A stretch of DNA of 64,000 nucleotides, from positions 3,976,483 through 4,040,482 of the forward strand of contig NZ_CP094326.1 in NCBI RefSeq assembly GCF_022760175.1, read 5' to 3'. The stretch's first letter is position 1, and the number at the start of each line of letters is the position of its first letter. The translations under genes and the position numbers were made by a program. The DNA comes from Zhouia spongiae (GTDB taxonomy: Bacteria > Bacteroidota > Bacteroidia > Flavobacteriales > Flavobacteriaceae). The notes under the pieces were generated by a model. It saw only the letters and a list, made by a program, of their open reading frames with translations, searched no databases and had not been told where the DNA came from. This document shows positions 53,392 through 62,515 of this stretch, in pieces.

Positions 53392-55215
53392 ATGTTAGAT
53401 ATTTTAGACATTTCAATTATAATATGCTATTTAACAGCCACCATCGCAATAGGCTTAATTGCAAGAAAAAGAGCTGAAAAAAGTAAAGACGATTATTTAT
53501 TAGGAGGGAAATCATTGCCCTGGTATATGCTTGGGCTTTCCAACGCTTCAGGTATGTTTGATATATCGGGAACCATGTGGCTTGTAACTGCTACTTTTGT
53601 TTACGGATTAAAAAGTATATGGATTCCATGGCTCTGGCCGGTTTTTAACCAGGTCTTCTTAATGGTCTATCTTTCTGCCTGGCTTAGAAAATCAGATGTT
53701 ACTACGGGAGCCGAATGGATATGGTTCCGCTTTGGTAAAGGGCACGGAGGAAAAATGTCTCATACGATTGTAGTCGTATTTGCCATTTTAAGCTGCCTGG
53801 GCTTCTTAACCTATGGTTTTATAGGACTTGGTAAGTTTGCTGAAATATTCATTCCCTGGGAATTGGTGAGCGCATATATCCCTTTTGAGGTTCCTCCAAG
53901 TTATATTCCGCATTTTTATGGTACACTATTTACTCTTTTTGCGGTTTTCTATGCTATTTTGGGTGGCATGTCCGGGATTGTTTTTGCCGACCTGTTACAA
54001 TTCGGTATTATGGCCGTTTCAGCAATAGCCATCGCTGTAATAGCATGGATAGCGATCAATAATACTCCCCTTCATGTACCTGAGGGATGGATGACACCCT
54101 TTTTCGGTTGGCATTTGGATTTGAACTGGGCAACCATAATACCCGAGGTCAATCAAAAAATCGCATCAGACGGTTATTCCTTATTCGGTATATTCTTCAT
54201 GCTGATGGTATTTAAAGGTATTCTATGTAGTATCGCCGGGCCTGCTCCCAATTATGACATGCAAAAGATCCTATCGACCAAATCTCCCAAAGAAGCTGCA
54301 AAAATGAGCGGATTTGTATCGTTGGCGCTCATGCCGGTCCGATACCTGATGATTGGGGGCTTCGCTATTCTCGGCATCCTTTTTTACCATAAATTATCCC
54401 TCGAAAGAAACGGAATTATTGATTTTGAGAACATCCTCCCTTCGGCAATCAGTAGTTTTGTCCCCACAGGGCTGCTGGGGTTACTGCTGGCCGGACTTCT
54501 AGCTGCTTTTATGTCTACATTCGCCGGGACATTAAACGCTGCTCAAGCCTATATTGTAAATGATATTTATTTAAGCAAAAAACCGCATGCTAATGCTTCG
54601 CAGATCAGGAGAATGAGTTACCTCAGCGGGATCGCAGTTGTTATGATAAGTATTCTGCTTGGCTTTTTTGTGAAAGATGTCAATTCTATTACTCAATGGA
54701 TCGTTTCTGCCTTATGGGGTGGTTATATTGTGTCTAACATATTAAAATGGCATTGGTGGCGCTTTAACGGAGAAGGATATTTTTGGGGGATGCTCTCCGG
54801 TTTGGTTCCGGCCATTATATTTCCAATGGTGTTTGACCAAACCCTTGAACTTTATCTTTTCCCTTTACTTTTTCTCATAACATTGGCAGGATGCATAATA
54901 GGAACTTATTCTGCCAAACATACAGATGAAGAGCAACTGATCCGGTTTTATAAAAAAACCCGTCCCTGGGGATTTTGGAAACCCATCCACGATAAAGTAA
55001 TCGTAGAAGATCCTGAATTTGAAAAAAACACTTCTTTTAAAAGGGATATGTTTAATGTTAGCATAGGGATTATAGCGCAAACGTTATTAGTACTTATTCC
55101 TCTATACTTAATTCTTAACGATTACATACCGCTAACTTTTTGCATCATCATTCTGGTGGTTTGCGGTATACTCCTGAAGAAATACTGGTGGAACAATTTA
55201 AACGACCTGCAATAA
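53392..55215 (+). CDS. Sodium:solute symporter (SSS family)
   Basis: A 607-residue protein with about 13-14 membrane helices. The SSS signature is visible early: DYLLGGKSLPWYMLGLSNASGMFDISGTMW. The pore-region segment GLLGLLLAGLLAAFMSTFAGTLNAAQAYIVNDIY is typical. It imports a sugar or other solute with sodium. The neighbouring GH130 phosphorylase suggests it carries mannosyl-glucose or a similar disaccharide across the inner membrane. The gap to the GH130 gene is 34 bases, one operon. Confidence 0.92.
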   Translation: MLDILDISIIICYLTATIAIGLIARKRAEKSKDDYLLGGKSLPWYMLGLSNASGMFDISGTMWLVTATFVYGLKSIWIPWLWPVFNQVFLMVYLSAWLRKSDVTTGAEWIWFRFGKGHGGKMSHTIVVVFAILSCLGFLTYGFIGLGKFAEIFIPWELVSAYIPFEVPPSYIPHFYGTLFTLFAVFYAILGGMSGIVFADLLQFGIMAVSAIAIAVIAWIAINNTPLHVPEGWMTPFFGWHLDLNWATIIPEVNQKIASDGYSLFGIFFMLMVFKGILCSIAGPAPNYDMQKILSTKSPKEAAKMSGFVSLALMPVRYLMIGGFAILGILFYHKLSLERNGIIDFENILPSAISSFVPTGLLGLLLAGLLAAFMSTFAGTLNAAQAYIVNDIYLSKKPHANASQIRRMSYLSGIAVVMISILLGFFVKDVNSITQWIVSALWGGYIVSNILKWHWWRFNGEGYFWGMLSGLVPAIIFPMVFDQTLELYLFPLLFLITLAGCIIGTYSAKHTDEEQLIRFYKKTRPWGFWKPIHDKVIVEDPEFEKNTSFKRDMFNVSIGIIAQTLLVLIPLYLILNDYIPLTFCIIILVVCGILLKKYWWNNLNDLQ

Positions 55216-55249
55216 AATCTAAATACAATTAAAATTGCCATTTTAAAAC

Positions 55250-56428
55250 ATGAAAAAATTGAAACTTATCAGCAATTATGAAAGTTTAATGAAGGAATAC
55301 AACAATCTGTTGTGTAAAAAGAACAACCCCATCGCACCATCAAATGGTATCATTCACAGATATGAAAATCCGATAATTACTGCAAAACATATTCCCGTAT
55401 ACTGGCGATATGACCTCAACGCCGTTACCAATCCTTTCGGATTGGAGAGAATCGGGGTTAATGCTACTTTTAATGCGGGTGCAATTTTATGGAACAATAA
55501 ATACCTACTTGCAGTCCGGGTGGAAGGAAATGACCGCAAATCTTATTTTGCTTTTGCTGAAAGCGACAATGGTATTGATAATTTCCGCTTTTGGGATGAG
55601 CCCCTGAATCTTCCTCAAACCCATCCTGAAGATATTAATGTGTATGATATGCGGCTTATTAAACATGAGGACGGACATGTGTATGGTATATTCTGTACGG
55701 AAATTAAAGATCCCAATGCTGCTAAAGGAGATACTTCTTCTGCTATCGCCAATGCGGGGATTATCAGGAGTAATGATCTGAAAAACTGGGAAAGACTACC
55801 TAATTTAATATCTCCTTCAAACCAACAAAGGAATGTAACCTTACATCCGGAATTTGTAAATGGAAAATACGTGCTGTACACCAGACCTCAGGATGGTTTT
55901 ATAGAAACCGGTTTAGGAGGAGGCATAGGACTTGGATATGTAGACGATATGGCCAATCCGGTAATTTTAAAAGAAACGATTATCAATAATAAAGAGTACC
56001 ATACGGTTTATGAATTAAAAAACGGACTTGGCCCATCTCCGATAAAAACAGATGAAGGGTGGCTTCATTTGGCTCATGGAGTACGAAACACGGCTGCCGG
56101 CCTAAGGTATGTATTGTATATGTTTGTCACGGAGCTAAACGACATTGCTAAAATCAAATACCAGCCAGGAGGTTATTTTATGGCACCTAATGAACAAGAA
56201 ATAACAGGCGACGTATCCAATGTGCTTTTTTCGAACGGATGGATTGTAAATGCCAACAACGATATTTATATCTATTATGCCTCATCCGACACCAGGATGC
56301 ACGTTGCAACAACCACCGTAGACATACTTCTGGATTATTGTAAGAACACTCCTGAAGATGGACTTACCACTACCAATTCTGTTAAAAACATTCTAAGCCT
56401 GATCGAAATCAACAAAAAATTCATGTAA
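55250..56428 (+). CDS. GH130 beta-1,4-mannosylglucose phosphorylase
   Basis: A 392-residue five-bladed-propeller enzyme of glycoside hydrolase family 130 subfamily 1. The segments PVYWRYDLN, RIGVNATFNAGAILW, NVYDMRL (catalytic Asp133), LHPEFVNGKYVLYTRPQDGF, HLAHGVRNTAAGLRYVLYM and TGDVSNVLFSNGW match what I recall of the characterised Bacteroides 4-O-beta-D-mannosyl-D-glucose phosphorylase. It phosphorolyses mannosyl-glucose to mannose-1-phosphate and glucose. This links the locus to beta-mannan breakdown; the mannanase and 2-epimerase that usually accompany it are not in the window. It acts in the cytoplasm. Confidence 0.93.
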   Translation: MKKLKLISNYESLMKEYNNLLCKKNNPIAPSNGIIHRYENPIITAKHIPVYWRYDLNAVTNPFGLERIGVNATFNAGAILWNNKYLLAVRVEGNDRKSYFAFAESDNGIDNFRFWDEPLNLPQTHPEDINVYDMRLIKHEDGHVYGIFCTEIKDPNAAKGDTSSAIANAGIIRSNDLKNWERLPNLISPSNQQRNVTLHPEFVNGKYVLYTRPQDGFIETGLGGGIGLGYVDDMANPVILKETIINNKEYHTVYELKNGLGPSPIKTDEGWLHLAHGVRNTAAGLRYVLYMFVTELNDIAKIKYQPGGYFMAPNEQEITGDVSNVLFSNGWIVNANNDIYIYYASSDTRMHVATTTVDILLDYCKNTPEDGLTTTNSVKNILSLIEINKKFM

Positions 56429-56544
56429 GCATTATCGGTTTTATCATTCTCTATAACAATCCACATACTTGATGATATTAATGAGTTATATCACTTCCTT
56501 TTTTGATCATTCGGGTTTTTAAACCTTAAGATCCAGAAAAACAA

Positions 56545-56675
56545 ACTGTTCCTGTCCGTCCAGGCACCACCGGACGGGCAAATTCTGTGAGATCACTTCG
56601 AAAACATTTAAAAGAGCGATCCTGTAAAATTCTTTTAGAACATTTTAAAAAGATAAGAATCACCGGAGATCTCAC
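56545..56675 (+). repeat. Degenerate copy E of the dispersed intergenic repeat
   Basis: Only the central core is recognisable: TCCTGTAAAATTCTTTTAG-AACATTTT at about 56621-56649, aligning to copy A. A different hairpin (GTCCGTCC facing GGACGGGC) precedes it. One stem pair has changed from G-C to A-T, keeping the pairing. It lies in the 374-base gap between the GH130 and AraC genes. Confidence 0.5.
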
Positions 56676-56802
56676 TGAATGCCGCCCAGACAGGGGCTAT
56701 TCCGGCAGGAGAACGAAGCTCTGATATTACCGTGATAAATCTCACTTGGTGACAAAATGACTTGGCATCAACAATAACATTTGTATTTTTAAGGTTGTAT
56801 TA

Positions 56803-57708
56803 ATGCCTGTTTTAAACTCTATTCGTCTGATGGAAATTTTAAAAAAATTTCACCGTGAAATCACTCCTCTTTCTAATCAGGACTGTTTTTTGGTCTTCGA
56901 CCGTGTTAAAGATCATTTTCATTTTCCGGTACATTATCACCCTGAATTTGAATTGAACTTTATCAGTAACGGGAAAGGTGTCAGAAGGATTATTGGCGAT
57001 CATATGCAGGAAATTAATAATATCGAGCTGGTTCTTGTGGGACCAAATCTATATCATGGATGGGAGACCCATAACTGTACCAATTCTGATATCCATGAGG
57101 TTACGATACAATTTCAAGAAACTTTATTTAATGATGAATTGTTAGGACGAAGTATTCTAAAACCTATCGATACCCTGTTGAAAAATGCTGCGCATGGCAT
57201 TTCTTTTTCAAGTCAGACAGCCATGGCGTTAAAACACCGAATCACCACAATATCCAAACTTGAGGGAATGGAGTATTTTTTAGAATTAATTTCTATTTTA
57301 CATGCGCTGGCAAATTCTCCCGATCAGCAATTACTATCTACTTTTACGATCAATAAACAAGATGTTGATTCAAATGATAAGCTTCAGAAAGTCTGCTCTT
57401 ACATCCAAAAGAACCACCACCATAAAATTACCCTTAACCACATGGCCGATCTTATCAATATGAGCAGTGTAACCTTTGGGCGTTTTATTAAAAAGCACAC
57501 AGGAAAAACCTTTGTAGAATACCTGAACGATGTTAGAATAGGCTATGCTTCAAGATGGCTTATCGAAAAGGATTATACCATCTCTGAAATAGCTTATTTG
57601 TCTGGTTTTAATAATATCGCCAATTTTAACAGGGTCTTTAAAAGTAATAAAAACTGTACCCCGACTGAGTTCAGAGAAAATTTTTCAGGCATCAAAAAAG
57701 TATTGTAA
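56803..57708 (+). CDS. AraC-family transcriptional regulator
   Basis: A 301-residue protein. An N-terminal cupin-like domain (FPVHYHPEFELNFISNGKG) probably binds the sugar inducer. The C-terminal AraC double helix-turn-helix lies at about 200-298, with ITLNHMADLINMSSVTFGRFIKKH and YTISEIAYLSGFNNIANFNRVFKSNKNCTPTEFR. It is the third gene of the symporter/GH130 cluster and is a likely activator of both arms of the locus. No hybrid two-component or ECF regulator is seen for this locus. Confidence 0.92.
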   Translation: MPVLNSIRLMEILKKFHREITPLSNQDCFLVFDRVKDHFHFPVHYHPEFELNFISNGKGVRRIIGDHMQEINNIELVLVGPNLYHGWETHNCTNSDIHEVTIQFQETLFNDELLGRSILKPIDTLLKNAAHGISFSSQTAMALKHRITTISKLEGMEYFLELISILHALANSPDQQLLSTFTINKQDVDSNDKLQKVCSYIQKNHHHKITLNHMADLINMSSVTFGRFIKKHTGKTFVEYLNDVRIGYASRWLIEKDYTISEIAYLSGFNNIANFNRVFKSNKNCTPTEFRENFSGIKKVL

Positions 57709-57930
57709 CGCGATGTTTATTCCGGTGGTATAATAAAATACCGGATAATCCCCTCTTCCCCTACCACAACTATCCAGGTCTAGGTTATTTTTATAATCGA
57801 GAACTCAAACTCCTATTGAGACACGTCGTCAGAAAAAACACAAGGACAGAATAAAGCATTGGGTATATTTTATATCTCCGCACCGGAATTCCACCGCACA
57901 CTTCTTACCCTTGATAATCAATAACCTACA

Positions 57931-58431
57931 TTACTGCTTTACTTCACCGGCCTGATATACGTCTTCTTCTGCCTTGAATATTTTAAATTGTACATCATAG
58001 CCTTCCGGAACATAAATTACCACAGGTAACTTTCCATTATATCTTACCATTTTTGGTTGACCGGAAATAAACTTGCTGACCATTTTTTTATCTAAACAAG
58101 CCATTTGGGTAGACATAACATTACCATTTGTATTAAAGATATAATAATTATATCCCCACCCTTTAAGATCTTTTTCTTCTATACTTCCCTGAAGTCCATG
58201 TTTATTACAAGTATCTACCTCCATCCATTTTCCTACAACAAACTCAATTCTTTTTTGAGCATCATTGTCCGAATGGGGAACTTCGATGACCATTTGTTTA
58301 AATCCTTTTTCAGGTTTAGGAAATACAGAGAGATCCGTTTTTCTCAAGCTTGATTGTCCCATGGCAACAGAAGTTAAGCATAAAAATGCGATTAATGATA
58401 TTCCAGCTAATTTGTATGATATTGTTTTCAT
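57931..58431 (-). CDS. eco: Ecotin-family serine protease inhibitor
   Basis: About 166 residues from the ATG at 58431, giving a signal peptide (YKLAGISLIAFLCLTSVAMGQ). The match to ecotin is clear: PKPEKGFKQMVIEVP, GWGYNYYIFN, RYNGKLPVVIYVPEGYDVQ and the C-terminal IFKAEE. Cys75 and Cys112 are 37 residues apart, as in E. coli ecotin (Cys50-Cys87). The reactive loop is STQMAC, where E. coli has STMMAC, so the P1 residue is Gln109 instead of Met. Ecotin protects the periplasm from trypsin-fold proteases. Confidence 0.9.
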   Translation of the reverse strand: MKTISYKLAGISLIAFLCLTSVAMGQSSLRKTDLSVFPKPEKGFKQMVIEVPHSDNDAQKRIEFVVGKWMEVDTCNKHGLQGSIEEKDLKGWGYNYYIFNTNGNVMSTQMACLDKKMVSKFISGQPKMVRYNGKLPVVIYVPEGYDVQFKIFKAEEDVYQAGEVKQ

Positions 58432-58510
58432 TATAATATTTTTTTTACGGTTAACCAACATTCGTGCCAATTATAAGCATACGTGTGAACTTATTTCTGG
58501 GACACTCTAG

Positions 58511-58595
58511 TAAACTACCTCGGTGCAAGCACACGAGGCATTGGTCGGAAACAAATTTTAATTTCGAGGCAAGCCTCGGGGTATTATACCCTTTG
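58511..58595 (+). repeat. Partial copy F of the dispersed intergenic repeat
   Basis: Starts TAAACTACCTCGGTGCAAGC and keeps the 5' hairpin (CCTCG facing CACGAGG). The central stem and 3' hairpin are missing; CGAGGCAAGCCTCGG forms another hairpin. It lies in the 644-base gap 58432-59075, which otherwise holds only the hairpin at 58857-58888. Confidence 0.7.
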
Positions 58596-58856
58596 GCGGT
58601 GCCAATAAAAACACTGTAATCAGCAGGTTATCGGTATTTTCATCTTTAAGTTTCCCTTACTGCCAAACCCTATCCTCTTTATTTTAATTCAGACCATAAT
58701 ATGCCCTTACATGCTGTGTCATAGCCTGTAATACACCCTATAGTTCAAGTATTAATCAGGTACCCTGATCATATAAAGTATCGAGCTATGTCGGTTCGGG
58801 CATTACCCAAATGAAAGCGTGTTTCGATTAAAAATACACAACATCATTTAACAGGG

Positions 58857-58888
58857 AAAAGCCACCCCTAAAAGAAGGAAGTGGCTTT
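58857..58888. terminator. Terminator-like hairpin
   Basis: AAAAGCCAC (58857-58865) and GTGGCTTT (58881-58888) form the stem. An A-rich stretch and a 5-codon frame (ATG at 58911) follow on the + strand. It has the same hairpin/A-rich leader/short-ATG layout as the sites at 44221 and 46879. Confidence 0.5.
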
Positions 58889-59075
58889 AACTCTAATAAC
58901 TCAAAAAAAAAATGAAAAAAAAGTATTAATGGGTATTATTAACTTTTATTATCCATACTTTGATCCTACCGCGACCAAATAGCAACTCTTTCTAATGTTG
59001 CTTTACAAACGGACTTTTTCTCTTATTTCCGATTGCCGTCCGGAGAATAAACTTGCATCTGTTTATAAAGACCGT

Positions 59076-60233
59076 TTAAAAGATCTCTTTTAGTTTCTCC
59101 TGCAGTGATTCTCCTCTCAGGTTCTTGGCCACAACTTTCCCTTCTTTATCCAGAAGTACCATATAAGGGATTCCGGAAAATGAATAATCAAGCATTAGTT
59201 GTTTGGATTCTTGTGCTATCAGAAGGGTTCCCTCCAGCTTATCTTCTTTAACAGCCTTCTTCCATGCATCCATCTTTTTATCTATCGACACACTAATCAC
59301 TTCAAACCCCTTGTCTTTATATAACCTGTATTGCTCCTGAACATTTGGGGCTTCTTTTCTACACGGCCCGCACCAGGACGCCCAAAAATCTATCAATACA
59401 TACTTCCCTTTAAAATCGCTTAGCGATACTTCTTTCCCATCGATATCAGGAAATGTAAAATCTGGTGCTGTTTTTCCAATATCGGTTTTAGATTGCGACT
59501 CAATCTTAGCAATCAAATCATCTTTTGCTTTTTGAACAAAATCAAGATCTGGATATTTTTCTGCCAACGCTTCAAAGTTTTGTAACATATAGTCTTTATG
59601 TCTCTTCCATGACAAAGACTGTATCCCCTTGATTACGGTCGGGTAATCTTTATACATTTCTATGATATTCATTACGTCGGTATCATTCAACTCATAAAGT
59701 TTGTCCCATAAACCCGCAGCATAATCCTTCCATGCCTGACAATCCGACTTCGATGCTTCATACTGCTCCTTACCAGTTGCTATCATACGCTGATAGTTTT
59801 GGTATGAAAGAAAATGTAACGCATTTAAAACATTATTTTTCACACCTCCGTCAATATGAACATGAGGAGGGTTCTTAATTTTTATTTTAGCAGTATCGAC
59901 TCCCCTGAAATTAATAGTCAGATCCTCGTCGTCTGCATAGAATTCAACCCGTTGCTGCTTATACACATCGAGATTAAAAAATTCCGGGGTGTCGGTATCT
60001 AATTCAAAAGAATAATTATTTGCAGAGTCCACCTCGATCTCCTTTAATACTTCAAACTCCTGTTTATCTGTATTATATTGAGTCAATGTCACTCCGAATT
60101 TATCATTGGCATCGGCAAATTTTATATGCCCTTTCACAGTGATAGTTTTCTTTTCCTCTTTCTTTTGATTGTCCTGGTTACACGATACAGCACACATTCC
60201 TAAAACTGACAGTGCTATTAAATACTTTTTCAT
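59076..60233 (-). CDS. TlpA-like thioredoxin-fold lipoprotein with DUF4369 domain
   Basis: A 385-residue protein with a lipobox (LSVLGMCAVSCNQ; Cys about residue 18). The N-terminal DUF4369-like beta domain reaches about residue 150, followed by a helical linker. A TlpA/AhpC-type thioredoxin domain holds the redox motif WASWCGPC at about residues 284-291. It is expected to reduce disulfides in the periplasm or on the outer face. In Bacteroidetes such proteins often accompany SusC/SusD genes, but here it stands alone between two repeat copies. Confidence 0.9.
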   Translation of the reverse strand: MKKYLIALSVLGMCAVSCNQDNQKKEEKKTITVKGHIKFADANDKFGVTLTQYNTDKQEFEVLKEIEVDSANNYSFELDTDTPEFFNLDVYKQQRVEFYADDEDLTINFRGVDTAKIKIKNPPHVHIDGGVKNNVLNALHFLSYQNYQRMIATGKEQYEASKSDCQAWKDYAAGLWDKLYELNDTDVMNIIEMYKDYPTVIKGIQSLSWKRHKDYMLQNFEALAEKYPDLDFVQKAKDDLIAKIESQSKTDIGKTAPDFTFPDIDGKEVSLSDFKGKYVLIDFWASWCGPCRKEAPNVQEQYRLYKDKGFEVISVSIDKKMDAWKKAVKEDKLEGTLLIAQESKQLMLDYSFSGIPYMVLLDKEGKVVAKNLRGESLQEKLKEIF

Positions 60234-60380
60234 TTGTTATAATTTTTATCCGGATAAAAGTATTCCCAAAATAGAAGCTTATTATGAGGAGACATCCTCA
60301 TTTTTTCTTAATTCATAAGAATCATGTCTCGTACAAAAAAACAAGATATAACCGTAATATAATACAGCCATTTCTAACAA

Positions 60381-60545
60381 TAAACTACCCCGGGGCAAGC
60401 GTAAAGAAAAGGTCTGGTAGACCTTTTTAGCGATGGAGCCAGCTGCCGTATGGCAAAACATTTCGACGCAAGCCCTGTGAAATTCCGTCAGGAGGATTTC
60501 ACAAGGGCAGGCGTCGGAGCATTTAAATCTCGATGATCGAGGAAA
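60381..60545 (+). repeat. Dispersed intergenic repeat, copy G (best-preserved stem)
   Basis: Starts TAAACTACCCCGGGGCAAGC. It shares with copy C an internal block containing AAAGGTCT facing AGACCTTT. The central stem is long: CGACGC (60464) with GCGTCG (60511), GCCCT with AGGGC, GTGAAAT with ATTTCAC, then TCC with GGA. It ends with the hairpin CTCGATGATCGAG (60529-60541). No terminator-like end follows. It lies in the 503-base gap 60234-60736. Confidence 0.8.
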
Positions 60546-60736
60546 AGATTGAAAAAATCAGATTATAAGATAAATGATCCCTACTGAATACGAAAGACCT
60601 GTTTAAATCGTCAGCAGACTGATTATTTTTGTTTGGGGTTTCAGAGACAAAACCTTTTTTTGTCCGTGGCAAAAATAAATGCGTATAAAATAGAATGATC
60701 CTGATAAAGTCTCGCCAGACTTACATTGAAAAGAGA

Positions 60737-61036
60737 CTATCCTTTCTTCGATTTCTTTTTCCGGCGAAGTAAATACACGATTATAAACAGGAATAGCAGT
60801 CCGACAATATAGACCCCATACTTTTCAAAAAAGCTGGGTTTGGGATGCATTGGCAGTGCTGGTTGTAACTCGATCATTTCCATAGCCTGCCTGGGAATAA
60901 TGGCTCCGTCTTCGCTTTCTATCTTCTGGATAGGGATGATTTTTGCCGCCTTAATAACATTTTTGTGACTTGCTGTATCACTAAAAGCGCTATCTTTAAT
61001 ACCGGCACTATCTATATTTTTTTCCTGAATTACCAC
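60737..61036 (-). CDS. Small protein with C-terminal membrane anchor (99 aa)
   Basis: A 99-residue frame starting from a GTG at 61036; no ATG lies near the start. The N-terminal 65 residues are soluble and proline-rich. A hydrophobic helix at 74-91 (IVGLLFLFIIVYLLRR) is followed by a basic KKKSKKG tail. Tail-anchored or inner-membrane single-span topology is likely. No family is recognised. The weak start and isolated position lower the confidence. Confidence 0.5.
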   Translation of the reverse strand: MVIQEKNIDSAGIKDSAFSDTASHKNVIKAAKIIPIQKIESEDGAIIPRQAMEMIELQPALPMHPKPSFFEKYGVYIVGLLFLFIIVYLLRRKKKSKKG

Positions 61037-61174
61037 GTTTATTATGCTTTCTTAATATTTCCGGAAACGGAACATAAAACTAAACAATATATATTTAAGG
61101 CACCTACAATTTTGTAAATTCTTAACCATAATCCACAGATTCATTTTTTAAGGCTCCGTAAACTTAAAAAAGGG

Positions 61175-61203
61175 AGAGCCATCGTATAGTTCATGATGGC
61201 TCA
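61175..61203 (-). terminator. Intrinsic terminator after the thioredoxin-fold gene
   Basis: GAGCCATC and GATGGCTC form an 8-bp stem around an 11-base loop. On the minus strand it is followed by TCCCTTTTTT. It lies about 25 bases after the stop codon of the thioredoxin-fold gene. Confidence 0.85.
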
Positions 61204-61226
61204 AAACACCTTTATGTCATATATCA

Positions 61227-62480
61227 CTAATTTTTAGTAGCCGGTTTCATTCCTCCTCCTGTCATTTTCATTGCAGGAATAGCTCTTATTACAGTTCCTT
61301 TTGCTTCGGCTTCCTTAGTTGCTTTCTTGGCCGCCAAATCTGCCAATTCGGATTCGGATTTATCACCTAACTTTTTCAAGACCTTACTTTTTGCCTCAAA
61401 TATGGCTACCTTGTGCTCTACCCTGGTTTCTCTTCTCTCGGCAATTTGCAACCAGGTTAATGCTTTTGCCAGAGACACATCATCGGTAAAGCTACTGCTC
61501 ACCGTATTAGCGTAATTAACAATCTCTGAGGCCGGATTAGAGTCTACACTTACGACATTAAGTTTAACAATGTTATCTACCAGGTCTATGTACTGATTGT
61601 TTTTCCCTTCTCTGATATATTTTTCGGCATACACCTTACTCAACAGGTTAGGGGCTTTGGTATAAGTAGCAGCTTGTAAAAGATCTATAAGTTTTTGTTC
61701 TTTTTCTTCTGTAAAGGTTTTAACGTCGTACTTCCATTTTACTAGTTGCTTGGAGATATTCTTATAGATATAGGCATCGACATTTTCTGCTCCCACCTGC
61801 TCCGACAACTTAGAGTGATTTAGTACAATATATTCAAAAGCATCAGAGTTTATATTTTTCAAAAAGTTTTTAATAATATTCCAGTTTCCTTCTTTCAAAA
61901 GATCCTCTTTAGGCAACCTTTTTATGTAATTCGCTGCCACTTCCTGTTCTTTATCTTCCATGTATCCCAATCGAAGTGACACTAAATAATTATACATGAA
62001 ATCCGGTCCCCTCTCTCCTGAATCATATCTCTTTTGCAGGTTGGCGGCCATTTTATCCTCATCAAGCGCCATTTTAGAGTAGGTCAGGAATTCATCAGCT
62101 CCATAAGATCCTACTATCCTGTGAACAATCTCTCCTTCACTGTTAAAATATAACAGGGTTGGAAATGCCTTCACCTCCCACTCATTTTTCAGGGCAATTC
62201 CTTCTCCTTTTTCCATATCCATTTTAACACTAATGAAATTTTCGTTGAAAAAGGAAGCTACGGACTCTTGTGTAAAAACTTCCCTGGCCAGTATTTTACA
62301 GGGTCCACACCAGGTTGTATAACAGTCGACAAAAATCGGTTTATTTTCTTTTTTCGCTCTTTTTAATACTTTCTTCCACTTGGCATTGTGTTCAAAATTA
62401 ATGTTGAATTCCTGCGCATTCAAAGCCATAGTGAGTACCGTGGCAAAAATAACTGCCACTGCATTTCTGTAATTCTTCAT
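61227..62480 (-). CDS. Secreted thioredoxin-fold protein of the second SusC/SusD unit
   Basis: A 417-residue protein with a signal peptide (AVAVIFATVLTMALNAQ). The thioredoxin domain lies near the N-terminus, with CYTTWCGPCK at about residues 53-62 supplying the redox pair. The rest is a helical region of about 280 residues of unknown function. It is 35 bases downstream of susD on the same strand, so SusC, SusD and this protein form one operon. This gene order suggests uptake of a peptide or protein-derived substrate rather than a glycan, which is inference. Confidence 0.87.
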   Translation of the reverse strand: MKNYRNAVAVIFATVLTMALNAQEFNINFEHNAKWKKVLKRAKKENKPIFVDCYTTWCGPCKILAREVFTQESVASFFNENFISVKMDMEKGEGIALKNEWEVKAFPTLLYFNSEGEIVHRIVGSYGADEFLTYSKMALDEDKMAANLQKRYDSGERGPDFMYNYLVSLRLGYMEDKEQEVAANYIKRLPKEDLLKEGNWNIIKNFLKNINSDAFEYIVLNHSKLSEQVGAENVDAYIYKNISKQLVKWKYDVKTFTEEKEQKLIDLLQAATYTKAPNLLSKVYAEKYIREGKNNQYIDLVDNIVKLNVVSVDSNPASEIVNYANTVSSSFTDDVSLAKALTWLQIAERRETRVEHKVAIFEAKSKVLKKLGDKSESELADLAAKKATKEAEAKGTVIRAIPAMKMTGGGMKPATKN

Positions 62481-62515
62481 TGCTTCTATTTAATTTATTT
62501 TAATGTTTAACGCTT

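Noticed and set aside
58454..58469. Sigma-54-like sequence upstream of ecotin (TGGCACGAATGTTGGT, minus strand)
   Set aside because: The -24 part is perfect but the -12 part reads TTGG instead of TTGC, and the invariant C is lost.
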